Below are positions 45,913 to 58,800 of a DNA stretch of 64,000 nt, piece by piece; position 1 is the first letter of the stretch, and each line of letters begins with the position of its first letter. The DNA is from Epichloe hybrida (Eukaryota; Ascomycota; Sordariomycetes; Hypocreales; Clavicipitaceae): NCBI GenBank assembly GCA_019022495.1, contig JAFEKR010000013.1, forward strand, positions 1,178,001-1,242,000, in the 5' to 3' direction. Below the pieces are notes generated by a model. It had not been told where the DNA came from and ran no database searches. It was given only the letters and a program-made list of their open reading frames with translations. The position numbers and the translations under genes were made by a program.

Positions 45913-48900
45913 CTAGTAACTTCTCTTTTTAGGAAGAAAGTAAGGCAGGATAAATCTAGTACTAAAAGAGGGAATTAGTAGGTATATAAATAAAATAAGC
46001 CTATATAAGGATGAGTGGGTCTGATATTAAATTTAGACTCCCTATTGGTTAACAATGTAATGCAAAGAAAAATCGCTTAATCCGTAGATTAGAAAGCGGG
46101 CTTAATCAGGAGCTTCTAAAAGCTTAAAAAACGCAATAAAAATCAGGATCATTCAAAATGAACATAAGTGGATACAGGGAAATGAAATGAGGGCTTCTTA
46201 TTAGCTCAGGTATAGTCAGATCGGGTTCTCGTCAATCTTATCTAGTCTCTAGTCTCTTTACCTAGCCTTTAACTCGAATTACAGCTTCGTTTAAGTTAAT
46301 AAAGGTCTTAAGGCTCTTATTCAGAGATGCCTTTATTATCGCGTTAGTAAGGTTATTATTACCATTAATCCACCATACTTCGTAGATCTCTTGTTACTTA
46401 TATAATTACTAAAGTGCTATAATATTAATTATAAGGCGTTTCTCCTTTATAGAACCTAGCTTTATAAGACACTTGTATAACAAAAAAGAGTCTATATAGA
46501 TAATCATAGGGATGCGATTAATCTTCAATTAGTCCGTGATTATGTTAAGGGTTATTGTAATTACATAGGCTATATTAGCACCTTGTACCATTGAGTATAG
46601 TTTAGAAGTAAGGGCGCTACGGGTTACACGCTTACTCTTTGTTAAGCTATATATAATAATATTACCTTTTAAGGTAAATATATTGTCTTTCGCCTCTTTA
46701 TTACTAATTACAATTATATATCCTATCTAGGAACTTAGATCTTTGTTGTTAGCAAGGGATCCATCCACAAACACAAATAACTTCGTATTCTTAAGGTCTA
46801 GAGGGATGTAATATAGGCCTTAGTCTTAATGTTAGATCTACCAGTCAAGTCGCTTATTTAATTGAGTTATATTATCGGGAGTTAGATCTTGATGTTATAC
46901 TGTAATTAATAAGTTATAAAGGGCTTTAGGTTAACAGATAGTTATAATATAACTTCCTTATGCTTATTATTCAATATAATCTTGTTTTACAGTTAGCGAT
47001 TATAGGTTAATCTACCTAATCTTCTTGCTCTAGCCTTTTTAATAAAGTTCCATTAAGTTATTAGCGTTCTAGGTAAGGATACAACCATTAAAGATAAGGG
47101 GATTCTTAGCTAATAGCTTCTGCTTTAGCTTTACTAAGAAATTCGCCTTTTACAGTTCCTTCTCTTTAAGGTTGTAGAAATCCTAGTTACTAAGGCCTAG
47201 CGTATTATTAGTCTACATGCTAACTACTCTAAAGAGGTTATTATTATTCTCTTCCGTGATTAGCAAGCATAGGTCATAGGACAAAGTCATTATCTTAAGC
47301 ATCTCTTTGTGGTAATAGAAGTAGGTTACGAACTAGTAAGTTCTAGCTTTTATAATTCCGTATAAAGGCTTAATAACTTTTATAACAGTTCCTTTAGGGA
47401 ATAGATATGCTATCTATTTAGGTAACATAGCAATAATCAATCTTATAAGCTACGTTTTCAATTACATATAAGCTTATGTAATATCTTGAATCCATAGGAT
47501 AATTCCTCTAGATCTAAGTGATAGTGCAATCGCGACAATTAATCATTAGCTTAATCTTTAGATTGTCAGGGATTAGGTTAGGATAAATTCCTTCCCTTTA
47601 TTATTTATCCCTTAAATCACAAGCTATAACTTTTCATATAGCATAGCTATTCCTTTACCTTTGATTTCTCTTACTATATAAGATTTAAAGAGTCTCTCAT
47701 TACTATGCTTAGTAGGATCAAATAGCGTGAATCTAAACACATTATAAGCTTATAAAGCATTAATCTTAATCTAATCTAATAGCTTAAAGGGCTTGCCTAG
47801 GGTTATAATCTTTCCTTCTTAATATAACTAAAGGGCTAGATCCTAATCAGCTTCTTCCTTTACTATAATAAATACTACACTTAACTTGCTATTAGCTATA
47901 AGTTCCTCTATTAATACTTCCTCTTAGTCTTTATTTACTAAGTACATAGTTACTATGTATTTAGTTCCTATAAGGTTAAATTAAACCATAAGCTTCTTTT
48001 ATAGTCTTTTATGCTTTCTCTTAGGCTATAGTAGTTCCTTGTTTATTTCTAAAGCTTCAGGGATAATCTCTTTAATTATTAGGGTCTTATCTACATCTGT
48101 AGCTTAGTCTTTACCTCTAGGTGTTAACTTGTGAAGTTCTTTAGTATAGTATAGGTTATAATAGTATGGTTTAATAACTATTAATTAGAATCTTATTAGT
48201 TTATAAGGTATTTAAAAGGTATAGGTTTCTCTATTAGTAGCAAGAAGCTTATAGGGGCTATGCTATCTATCTTTCTCTCTCCATACGCATATATCTAACT
48301 ATAGCGGAAGTTAGTGCATTAGTAGTGTATCTAGGCTATTTCAGGTTCTTAAAGCATTATAAACTTATTACTTTACTAGGAGTTATTAGACCTTATTAGT
48401 AGCTTTACAAATTACTTTAGCTTATTAAATAACAGATACACTTAGCGGTAACTTATCAGTTATCCATAGATATACACTAAAGATAAGAATCATAGGAATA
48501 AGACTATTAAGGCCTGCTAAGTTATTCATAGCTTTTATAGCTATCTAAAGTCATTACTTAGGCATGAGATCTTAGCCTATAAAGTCTATAATAATTATAT
48601 AGGCTCGCTATAATAGTTCATAATAGCGTTCAACTTTTCTAATGCTATTATAGGCCTTGACTAGAACTTTATTAATCTTAATTAACAGTAATCGTACATA
48701 ATGCTTAAATTCTACTAATATAAAGTTCTTTCTAGCATTATAAATAATCTATTCTAAAGGACCAAGGTAGGTGTTAATCTAGTATTCACGCAAGGCGTTC
48801 TAAATATTACATACCTTCTGCTTATTTAGATTAAGGAATTAAGCTACTTAAAATAAGGTTATAGAATTAATAACATAAAGAATAGGTCGTCTATTAATTT

Positions 48901-51722
48901 AAACGATATTAACTATAATCTTATAGTTAAACTCATAGTTATCTTTAATCGTAAACTTGAATCTGCCTAGGGCCTTTCTATTTATTTAGTAATAGTAGCA
49001 AATTTTAGTTAATTACTTAATAGCCTTTACTTTAATATTATATCTAGCTTAGTTTAGTATCTTTATAAGCTATTTAACTAATAGGTGACCGAATCGTTAA
49101 TATAGTTAACGGAGTTCTGTTTCTAATAGGTAGAAAGCTACCGTTTCTCTAGCTTCTAGAGTCTACTAAAGATATCCCTATTTCCTAATAATAGGAACTA
49201 TCTTATTATCTTAGATTAATATGTTTGCAAGGTTATTTACCTTAACGCGTAACCTATCTATGTTATCTAAAGAGAATAAGAAAGGCGTATATATGTTAAT
49301 CACATAGAAAGGGATATTACCTAGCTCTATTAGTACGTTAACTACTCCTTTTATAATCACGCTCCTAGCACCAAATTCAATTATCTTTTCTAGAGTTAGT
49401 TTAATCTTTAGTAATAGCATTAATCTTAGCAAAGCTTGTACTTATTGATTCTAGCTATTAAGACACCTAAGGCTCCTATGTTAGGCATTATCCCTTAGAA
49501 AACTTCTTTAGAGTAATATTTCTCTAAAATATAAGAGGTTTTTATATTATTAAAGGGATTATGCTTAAGGTATATATGCTTAAACAATTCATCTCTTAGG
49601 ATATTAATAACGTTACTATTAACTAGTTAAAATCCTAATATAAAGAATTATGTAATACTTAGCTAGTTAAACTTTAATATAGAAGTCTCTTTTACATTAT
49701 TATCCTTATCTTCGTTATTATTAGACTTAATAAAGGTTTTAGCTAATTCCTACGCTCTATTAGCAAGGTTATTAGCTTCTTTAGATACTTAGCCTTTATA
49801 GGCCATAAGAAATACCTAATACTTTTTCTCTATTAGTGGTAATTAGTGTCTCTTATTCTTCCACTAGCGCTCTTTTGCCTCTTTCTAGTCTTTTTCTAGA
49901 TAGTTTATTAACTAGCATTTGTTCTTGTTATAGACGTGGCATCTGCTGTAGTTATAGCCTTAGTTATAGTAACTATAGCCTCTGTCTTAACCTCGTTAAT
50001 TATATAGTTAGTTATAATAGTAGTCTGTGAACATTACTTCTAATTCATTAGCATTAGTAGTACTAACGGTGTTTTAATTAAATTAGGTAGCTAATTTGTT
50101 AGCTTTAGCAATAGAGATTAATTTACAGAGGTCTCTAGTAAGTCCTTTAAAGCTAGGTGAATAATTATATTTAGCTTGCTTACACTCTAGAACACTAGAA
50201 ATTACGCTTAGGGTCTAATAATAGAGTTTTGTATTAACTATTAATAGGGGAAAGAGTCCTCTATAAACATATTTAAGGGTTATAAGTAGAATCTTAAGAT
50301 AATCTAGTTTGGATTTATCTGGATTAGCAGCGATAATATTCCTAAGTGTTATACTATTCCATTCTTAGTAATAAAACTATTAGTTACTTTCTATTTTAAA
50401 TCATTAACGAATGTCGTTAACCATTTGTTCGTATATAAAGCCTTTATTTGCTAGATAATCAAGGTAATACTACTTAGCATCACCTAAAAGCATAATAGGA
50501 AGGGCCTTATATATGTATTCCCACAGGAGATTTAGTCTGTTACATTTATTCTAGAATAAGTTAACTTTTAGCGTGAGAAAGTCGTATATCTTCCCACTAT
50601 AATAGTTATTATCCTTATAGCTCTTCATAAGTTCTAAGATCTTTCTCACGATTTGATCTTTAGATAGGATTATCACTATTTGCACAGCTAGGGTCATCTG
50701 TTATATCGGTTGTTCTAGGATAATTAGCGGAATTATCGGATTTATTAGGGGTTTAGGTGTGTTTTTTCCTAGAGGTAGTTATGTGGCCAGAGGGTTGTTT
50801 AAAGCGGGATTATAAGGGTTATTAATTAGGGGATTATATATAGGAGGATTATATACTAAAGGGTAATGGATAGGGGCAGTGTAAATTAAAGGGCTTGTGA
50901 TCAGAGGGCTTTTAAGGGTAGGATTATTTAAAGAGAGGAATTTGCCTATGGCGATTTGCTTCGCAATTTCGTTTTCAGGCCACTATGACATTATTTCTTC
51001 TTTAAGGACTTAAATTAACGATTTAACAATCTTACTACTTTAATTTTAAATAATATAGACGCCATTCTCGCGTAGGCAGTCTTGTAATTCACATACTAAA
51101 GGTCATGAAGCTTAATCAAGTGTTTCTTTCGTCTAGCTATTAAGGTTATTATAGAAGATCTCCTAAAGGGCAAGATCTTTATATTAACTACTCTTATAGA
51201 CATTAATTATCCAAGCAAGATAGTTATTAAGCTCCTATTCCTTAGTAGTCTAAGGATCTAGTTCTCTTAAGCTCTCCTAGTTAGTAGTAATAACTAAGGT
51301 ATGTTTTTAAAGTCATAGAGATAAGCTTACTTTATTAGGTCTTAACTAGGTAAGCTACTTTCCTTTAGTAGTTTATAATAAAGCTTATTTATTACTTAGG
51401 GGTGCTATTATTAATAGTCTTTAGCTAGTAAGGCTAAGGGATTTTTAACTAGTAGGGTTAAGGGGTTTTTAATCTCTAGTTTAAGAAGTTATACATAGCT
51501 ATAAACTCTTAGTTAGTTAATTAGTTTTCTTATGATAGATAATAGGATTAATTCTTCTATCTATAGTCAGAGACTTGCTAATAGAAAAAGTTAAATCCCT
51601 AGGAAGCCTAATATCTAGTATCTAGAGTCTATCTTCCTTTAGCACACTTCCTTAGGTAGCTAAAGGAAGGCCTTTTCTTAAGTAATTCCTAGCTTATCTA
51701 TGGTTTTTTAACCACTAATTAG

Positions 51723-51953
51723 TGTTAGTTACACTAAGGGATTAGTATACACTAGTATAATATAGGGTTAGGTTTAATAATATAATAAGGTCTAAGGATC
51801 AAAGCTATTTACAGCGTTATGTAGCTATAAGAAAAGGGGGACGCGAGTCACGTGTGTGCCTCGCGTACGGGTGCGGCTAATCACAGTGCGGCGCTGCCGC
51901 ACGTGCTCCACTCTCCTAGTGGTTAACCCGATGTTGACCTGGTTGTCGCAACA
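51723..51953 (-). repeat. 5' LTR of copia-C
   Basis: Partner of the LTR at 45,682. It is followed outside by TTAAG, the target duplication. On its inner side lies CCACTAATTAG, shared with copia-D at the same place, so probably the primer binding site region. Confidence 0.92.
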
Positions 51954-54900
51954 TTAAGATAAGCTATATAAATAACTATAACCCTATAGCTTTCCTAACC
52001 TACTTAGAAACGCTTTATATAAATCCTTATAGATAGGAGATAGCCCTTATAGAACTTAACTAAATAAAATAAGGGGTAAGGGAGCTATTTACTATGTTTT
52101 TTATTTATTTTAAATAGAAACTCTCCCTAGTAGGGGGGACCTATTAGACTAAGGATATTAAGCTAGCTAAGCTTTAACACATACTTAATAAGTATATAAG
52201 AGAAATATCTATTAGTAAGGGGATAAGCTAAATAGAATACTATATTATAGTTACTTAGTACTATAGTATTATAGTTAATATTAAATCTTATACCTTAGAG
52301 AAGAAGTTTTAGAACTAATATAAACCCTAGCTAGGCTAACCTACCCCCTAATAAATAGACTATAATAGTAATACACCTATAATAGGAGTATATGCTATAA
52401 TAACTTAATAAGGCAAGTAAAATAAGCTAGATAAGAAAGATAAGGGCCTAAAGAGAAATATAAATTAGCTAAGGGCTAAGTAAGTAACTTAAGTAAAACT
52501 AACTAAATACCACTAAGAGGGGTACTACCTATATTATAAATCTAAGGACTATTATATCTAGGAATACACCTTCCTCCTGCCTTACTAACCTAAGGTCTAG
52601 ATTAACTTATATAAGGTAAATATAGAAAGCATAGATAAGGAGGTTACTATAAACTCCTTAGAAAACAAGTAACCCTTAAGTAAAGTCTTATATAAGGATA
52701 GAGGGGCTAGCTAGTAGCTATAGATTTAGATAAGTATAGCTAGTTTATAGATATAGATAAAGATATAGATTAATATATAGACTAACTACCTTTCTTAATC
52801 CTAGTACTCTTTAGTATATATTTTTATATTAATATCTAGATTAATTATAGCTATAATTACTATAGTGCTATTAGTAAATTAGTAGTAAGATAGCTTAGCC
52901 TAGAGCTTATATAACTACTAAAATAAAGGTAGGTATATACTATAGTAAAAATAGAGAGAAGAGGGAGGTAATAAAGAGAGAAGTCCTTCTCTATTACTTA
53001 TATAGTATAAGCTAGTATTAATATTAATAGGTAAGAGTTATTAGTATACCTATATATTATCCTAGGTTTTACCTAGGATATTATCTTTAGTATACTATAG
53101 CTAGAGCACTATAATATTATAATTTATATAGTAAAATAGTAACTAGTAATTAGTATAGTAAAGGGCCTTTATGTTTTAGAAGCCACTAAGCATAGGGGGG
53201 AAGCCCTAGTATAGGGGATTATTAGTTCCTTATATATAGCTAAGGTATAATAGGTATAAAAGATAAGGGATATTATAATAAGGTTTATAGCTATAAGCCT
53301 TAAAGAAATAATAATAGTACTATAGATTATAGCGCCTAAAATAAAACTAGATAGCTTTAATATAGCTATATTACTAAGGGAATTAGCAGACTTCGTGGAT
53401 TTTTTTAATAAGGCTAAAGCTAATAGCCTACCCCTATATAGGGGTTCCCTTAATTATTATATATATTTACATAGGAATCCGGACAGATCCGAACTAACAT
53501 CCCTATAGGGTCTACTATATAATATACTAAGGGATTAGTTATTAGAGGTTTATTACTAGATAATAAATCTAATAGATAAGGGCTAGATTTATGCTAGCTC
53601 CTTATTAGCTATAGCCCTTATTCTCCTTATAAAGAAAGTAAATAAAGGATAGTGGTTTTGCGTAGACTATTACACACTTAATAAGATTATAGCATAGGAT
53701 TAATATCCACTCCTATTAATTAAGGAGACACTACGCTCCCTCTCCTAGGCATATTAGTTTATAAAGGTAAATATCCATGTAGTATTTTATAAACTATAGA
53801 TAGCTAAGGGTAAGAAGCACCTTACTACCTTTTACACTAGGTTTAGACTATTTAAATAGTTAGTTTATCTATTTAGCCTAGTAAGTATACTAGTAACCTT
53901 CTAATAGTATATTAATAAATCCTTAGGGGATATATTAGGGGACTTTATAATAGCTTACCTTAATAATATTCTAGTTTACTCTAGGGGATTAAGGAAGGAC
54001 TATATAGTAAAGGTATAATTAATATTAGGACGCTTATGTTTTACAAGACTATACCTTAATATTAATAAGTCTATGTTTACTATTAAAGAGGTCTAATACC
54101 TAGGATATATTATTATAGTAAAACGCTTAATTTATCCTAATCCTATAAAGGTAGTAGCTATAAGGGAATAGGTAGCACTTATAAAGCTATAAGGGGTTTA
54201 AAGCTTCTTAGGGTTTATAAACTTCTATTATAACTTTATTAGTAACTTCTCTAAGTTAGTAGCCCCCCTTATTTATCTTACTAAGAGAAATACTTTATTT
54301 TACTAGGGACTAGAGAAGAATAAGGCTTTTAAGAGGCTAAAGAATACTTTTATTATATATCCTATCCTAGCATAATAGGATCTAGACTGCCTTATAGTAG
54401 TAAAGGCTAACTACTTAGGAATAGCCCTTAGTAGTTACCTCTTATAATTAGGACTAGATAGCGTATTATACCTAGTGGCCTACTACTCTACTAGTCTTAT
54501 AGTATTATAGAAGAATTATATAATTTATAATAAGGAGCTACTAGCTATTATTTTATACTTAAAGGTATAGTTAGTAAAGTTATAAGGCATCTCCTACCTA
54601 TTCATGATTTATATAGACTATAAGAACCTAGAGTACTTTATAACACTAAGACTAATATTAGAATAGTAAGCTTAATAAGTAAACACGCTTATGCTATTTA
54701 ATTTCTATTTACGTTATAAACCTAGCATATAGGTATAATGCCTAGATGCCCTATCTAGGAGGGAATAGGACTAATATAGGGAGTCCTTAAGATAAGGATA
54801 GGTTCTATAGCTAATTATAATTATATAACTATTCCTATTACTAGAAATAAACCTAGATAAACCTATTATAGCCTTACACACACACTAATTATCCTTATCT

Positions 54901-55521
54901 CTAATAAGGGAGGCTCTCTTTACTAGTAAGCACCTTTAGGACCTCTAGGACTAGGCTATTATATTAGACCTTATATATAGTATATAACTAAAAGCTATTT
55001 AGGAGAGTGCTAGGAAGTTTCCCCTAGAAGTAATAATAAGAGAATAAGTTATAGATTATTCTATAGGCGCCTATAGCACACTATAGTTCTAGGGGTATAT
55101 ATAAGTCCTAGCCTAGGAACCCCTTATAATAACTCTTATCTAATAAAGTTATAACTCGCTAATTATAGGTTACCCTAGCTATAACACTACGTTTTAAATT
55201 CTATAATACTAGTTTTATTAGAATAGAATGTCATAGGATATAGTAAGATTTATTTATAACTACTACTATATTAGCAGCTATAAGAGCTATTAGTAACACT
55301 AGGGCTTACTAAAGCCTTTACTAATCCCTAATTAGTTTTAGTTACAAATCTCTATTAACTTTATAATAAACTTACTAGCTTTATTACCTAAGTAACCTTA
55401 ATACCTTATAGTTATTATAGATAGGCTATTAAAGTTTATGTAGCTTAAGGCTATAACCTTTATAAAAGCTAAGGATTATATAGAACGCTTTAAGACAGTT
55501 TAGTAAAGGTTTAGAGAATTC
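51954..55521 (+). mobile_element. Gypsy element, right part (gag end, protease, RT, RNase H, integrase)
   Basis: Continuation of the gypsy copy interrupted by copia-C. Read on the plus strand through stops: Gag sequence near 52,000-52,350; RT at about 53,430-54,300 (LYRGSLNYYIYL, FCVDYYTLNKI, FSLVSILVTF and the active-site box AYLNNILVYS); RNase H at about 54,330-54,680 (NKAFKRLKNTF, ALSSYLL, YIDYKNLEYF); and the start of integrase to 55,516 (GLLKPLLIPN, VIIDRLLKFM, AKDYIERFKTV). The RT catalytic YLDD has become YLNN through two G-to-A changes at about 53,965-53,970. The frame is cut at 55,521 by copia-D. Confidence 0.8.
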
Positions 55522-55828
55522 TGTTGGATTCACAGGGTATTGAATTCAATGTAATACAGTCGTGAGCCCGAAGAATAGTATCATTATCAATTATCTATTC
55601 TAGGCTACGTTGTCTGTTGTCATAATTGATTAAGTTGTAGGAAAAGAGAGGTAAAAAGCTAGAAGTTATAATGTATAAAGGGAAAAGGGGTTACGCGTTT
55701 ATGTCCCTATATTTCCTAGCTAATTAACATACTAGGTTATAGGTTACGTATAGGGTCCACGCGTGGCCTAAGCTTCTGCTAGGTAATTACGGCTATGACG
55801 CGTAATTAATATTACCTTTGTTCTAACA
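55522..55828 (-). repeat. 3' LTR of copia-D
   Basis: Collinear with 62,013-62,232 over its first 220 bases, with only C/T and G/A differences. The remaining 85 bases have no partner in the window. Confidence 0.85.
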
Positions 55829-58800
55829 CTAGAACTTCTCTCTTTTAATATGATTATTAACGCGCGATATTAATCGTAGAAATAAAAAGGAAAGATAAAT
55901 TAAGAATATAATTAATAGGGGATGTAAGGAAAAGAACTTATAGCCTATCTAGGCGTATAGTTACTAATAAAAGGGAAATAACAATCTTACTTAGCCTATA
56001 AGCCTATATAAGAATAAGTAAGTCCTTCTAAATCCCTTCTTTTCCTTAAAATAACACATATACTACACTATAGCGCGTATATAACATCTTCCTCCTCCTT
56101 AGCAATACCTTTATCCTCCTACATACTACTATTAATTTCTATAGTCTACTAGGAGGGCCTAGTAGGCTAGCGTAGTTATAGCTACTAGGGATATTAACTA
56201 TAGGGGCGTAAATCCCCTATATATTACTATCTTATCCCTATAGCTATTCTCCTAGAGAATTACCTTTTTCTCTTACTATATATATGTTACGCGTAAGTAA
56301 CCTATCCCTCTATCTAGATAGTTATTTAGTTAGTTAAGATAAAGCTCTTAAGGGCCTTATTAGGTAATACCTTTATAAAGGTATTAGCTAGGTTATCCTC
56401 TTTATTAATCTATTAGATCTTGTAGAGTTCTTAGCGTTTATATAACTATTAAAGGGCTATAATATCGATTATTAGGCGTTTCTCCTTTATTATACTAAGC
56501 TTAATAAGGCACTTATATAAGGAGTATAAATCTATATATATAATAACTAGGATCTTTAGGAGCTTTAGTTAGTTAGTAACTAAGTTTAGGGTAGTTATAA
56601 TTATATAAGCTATATTAACACTAGCTACTATACTATAGACTTCTAAGGTAAGCATGCTTTATATAACTCTCTTACTCTTTATTAAGCTAAAGTGTATAAT
56701 ATTACCTTTAATTATAAACTTACTATTAGTGTAGTCTTTATTTACTAGGATAAGTACATATCCTAGTTATAAGAATAGGTCCTAGTTATTAGTAAAGGAT
56801 CTATCTATAAAGGTAAAGAGCTTCGCCTTCTTAAGGTTAATTAGGATAAACATTAGACCTCTCTTTAGGTAATCTATCTACTACTTTAGGTAGTAATTAA
56901 GGGCTTTTATATCCTCTAGGGTTAGCTTCTAGTGTTATATAGTAATAGATAGGTTAAAGTAAGCCTCTAGTAAGCAGATTAAGGTAATATAAGCGCCTTA
57001 GGCCCTCTGCTTAATATATTTACGCTTTAAGTTAGTTATTAGAACTAACTCTAACTTATTACTCTGCCCTTTCTACTAGATTTTAATAGTATTATTCTCT
57101 AGTAAGATAATACTACTATTAAACATAAGAGGGTAGTCCTAAGTTAGGAATTGCTTTAGCTTTACGTTAAAGCCTACTACAGCAAGCTAGGTCTTTTTCT
57201 TCTTAGAGAACTTCTTATCTAAGAGGCTAATCATATTATTAGTCTGCATTCTAACGCAAGTAAAGTCAGGGCTTTCCTTTATAGTTATAAGTAGGTAGGG
57301 ATTATACATAAAGGTTTCTATCTAGAGGTTCTCTCTATAATACTTATAATATATAACCCACTAGTATATTCCTACCTCTACAAGCCTATAGAGGGGTTTT
57401 ATAACCCTTAAGATTATACTAGGCGGGTAGAGATGCCGTATCTAAATTAGCAAGCGCGCTAGGATTAGCCGCTCTAGCAATATATAGGCCTATATATAAG
57501 CCTAATAGATATCTCTTAGCTAGATAAGGAATTTCCTTAATCTTACTAATAGGGCTATTACGAGGATAAGACATTGGCTCGCGCGTTAAATTATTAGGGC
57601 CTATGTAAGAATAGCCTATTTCCCTTTATCCTTATACCCTTAGATTATAAGGCGTGACTTTTTATAGGGTTCTATTATCTTACCTTTAATCTTATTAATA
57701 ATCTAGGAATTAAAGATTTAAATTCTACTATGTTCTTCCTTATTAAATATAATGAATTTAAATATACCTTGCTTAATTAGAGCGTTGATTTCCGCTTTTA
57801 TTAATAGCTTAAAAGGTTTGCTAGGGGTCTTAATAATTCCTTTCTTGCGTAGCTTAATTATAAGAGCTAGATTACTATATTCTTTTACTAATAGGAAGGT
57901 ATTAGTACCTTAAGGTATTATAGGAGGGTTCTTCTATGGCTTTCTATATCCTTGCTTTAGTAGTATTAGTAGTACTATGTTCTAATTACAGGCCTCTTAC
58001 CCTTTCTCTCCTTCCTCTTTACTAGGCTTTACTATCTTCTCTACACTAGGATTATTATAGTAAGGCTTAATAGATATTAACCTAAAGGTCTTTAGGCCTC
58101 TAGGTATGTTAAGTATATAGCTTTCTCTAGTAATTACTAGTAGCTTATATAGACCTACCTATCCCTTACTTTCTTACTAGACCTTAACCTTTAATCTAAG
58201 TAGTAAGCTAAGGGTCTTTAAGGTATCTAGGCTATTATGTTTAGTAAGGGCCTTATTAACCTTCCAGATAGCATAGAGTCTCTTAATCTCTTTAGTAGCC
58301 TTCTATACTATAATTACACACTATATAATATTAGGCAATAGCGGGGACTTATATATTATATATAGGTAGGCTCTAAAGATAAGGAGGGTTAGGATAAGGC
58401 TATTAGGGCCTATAGTGTTATTTAGGGCCTTAATTGCTATTTAAAGGGTAATAGGTTCTAGTATTATAGGGCATTTACATCTAATTATATTATAGGCTCT
58501 TTAAAGCGGCCTATAATACCTTTTAACCTTCCCTATACTATAGTGTGCCTTAATAGGGACTTCCTTAATTAAAATTAATATTAAAGCTATAAATTATCTA
58601 AATTTATTACTATAGAAGTTTGTTCTAGTATCTATAATAATAAAGTCTAGGGGGCCTAGGTAAGTATTAATCTAGTATATTTAGAGGGCTTCCTAGGTTG
58701 TTTTTATAGAGATATTATTAAGGATTTTTACTGCGTTAAACGCTATAGCTATATCTATAGCGTAAAGTATAAGGCAGTTACTATCTAGGTAGAAGATATT

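Larger units (their letters stand above)
45682..51953 (-). mobile_element. Copia-C: complete but RIP-dead Ty1/copia retrotransposon
   Basis: This is a 6,272-bp element with 231-bp LTRs (45,682-45,912 and 51,723-51,953; TGTTAG...AACA) and a 5-bp target duplication TTAAG on both sides (45,677-45,681 and 51,954-51,958). It points to the left. On the minus strand the order is Gag (about 51,500-50,000), protease (the 73-residue open frame 49,432-49,211 with YVINIYTPFLFSLDNIDRLR is the longest open piece), integrase around 48,700-48,400, RT, and RNase H near 46,700-46,250 (IDSFLLYKCLIKLGSIKEKR and INLNEAVIRVKG). Stops are frequent and nearly all explained by C-to-T/G-to-A changes. The element was inserted into the gypsy gag. 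Confidence 0.88.

Noticed and set aside
49211..49432. 73-codon open frame as a small gene
   Set aside because: It is the protease region of the dead copia-C element on the minus strand, not an independent gene.
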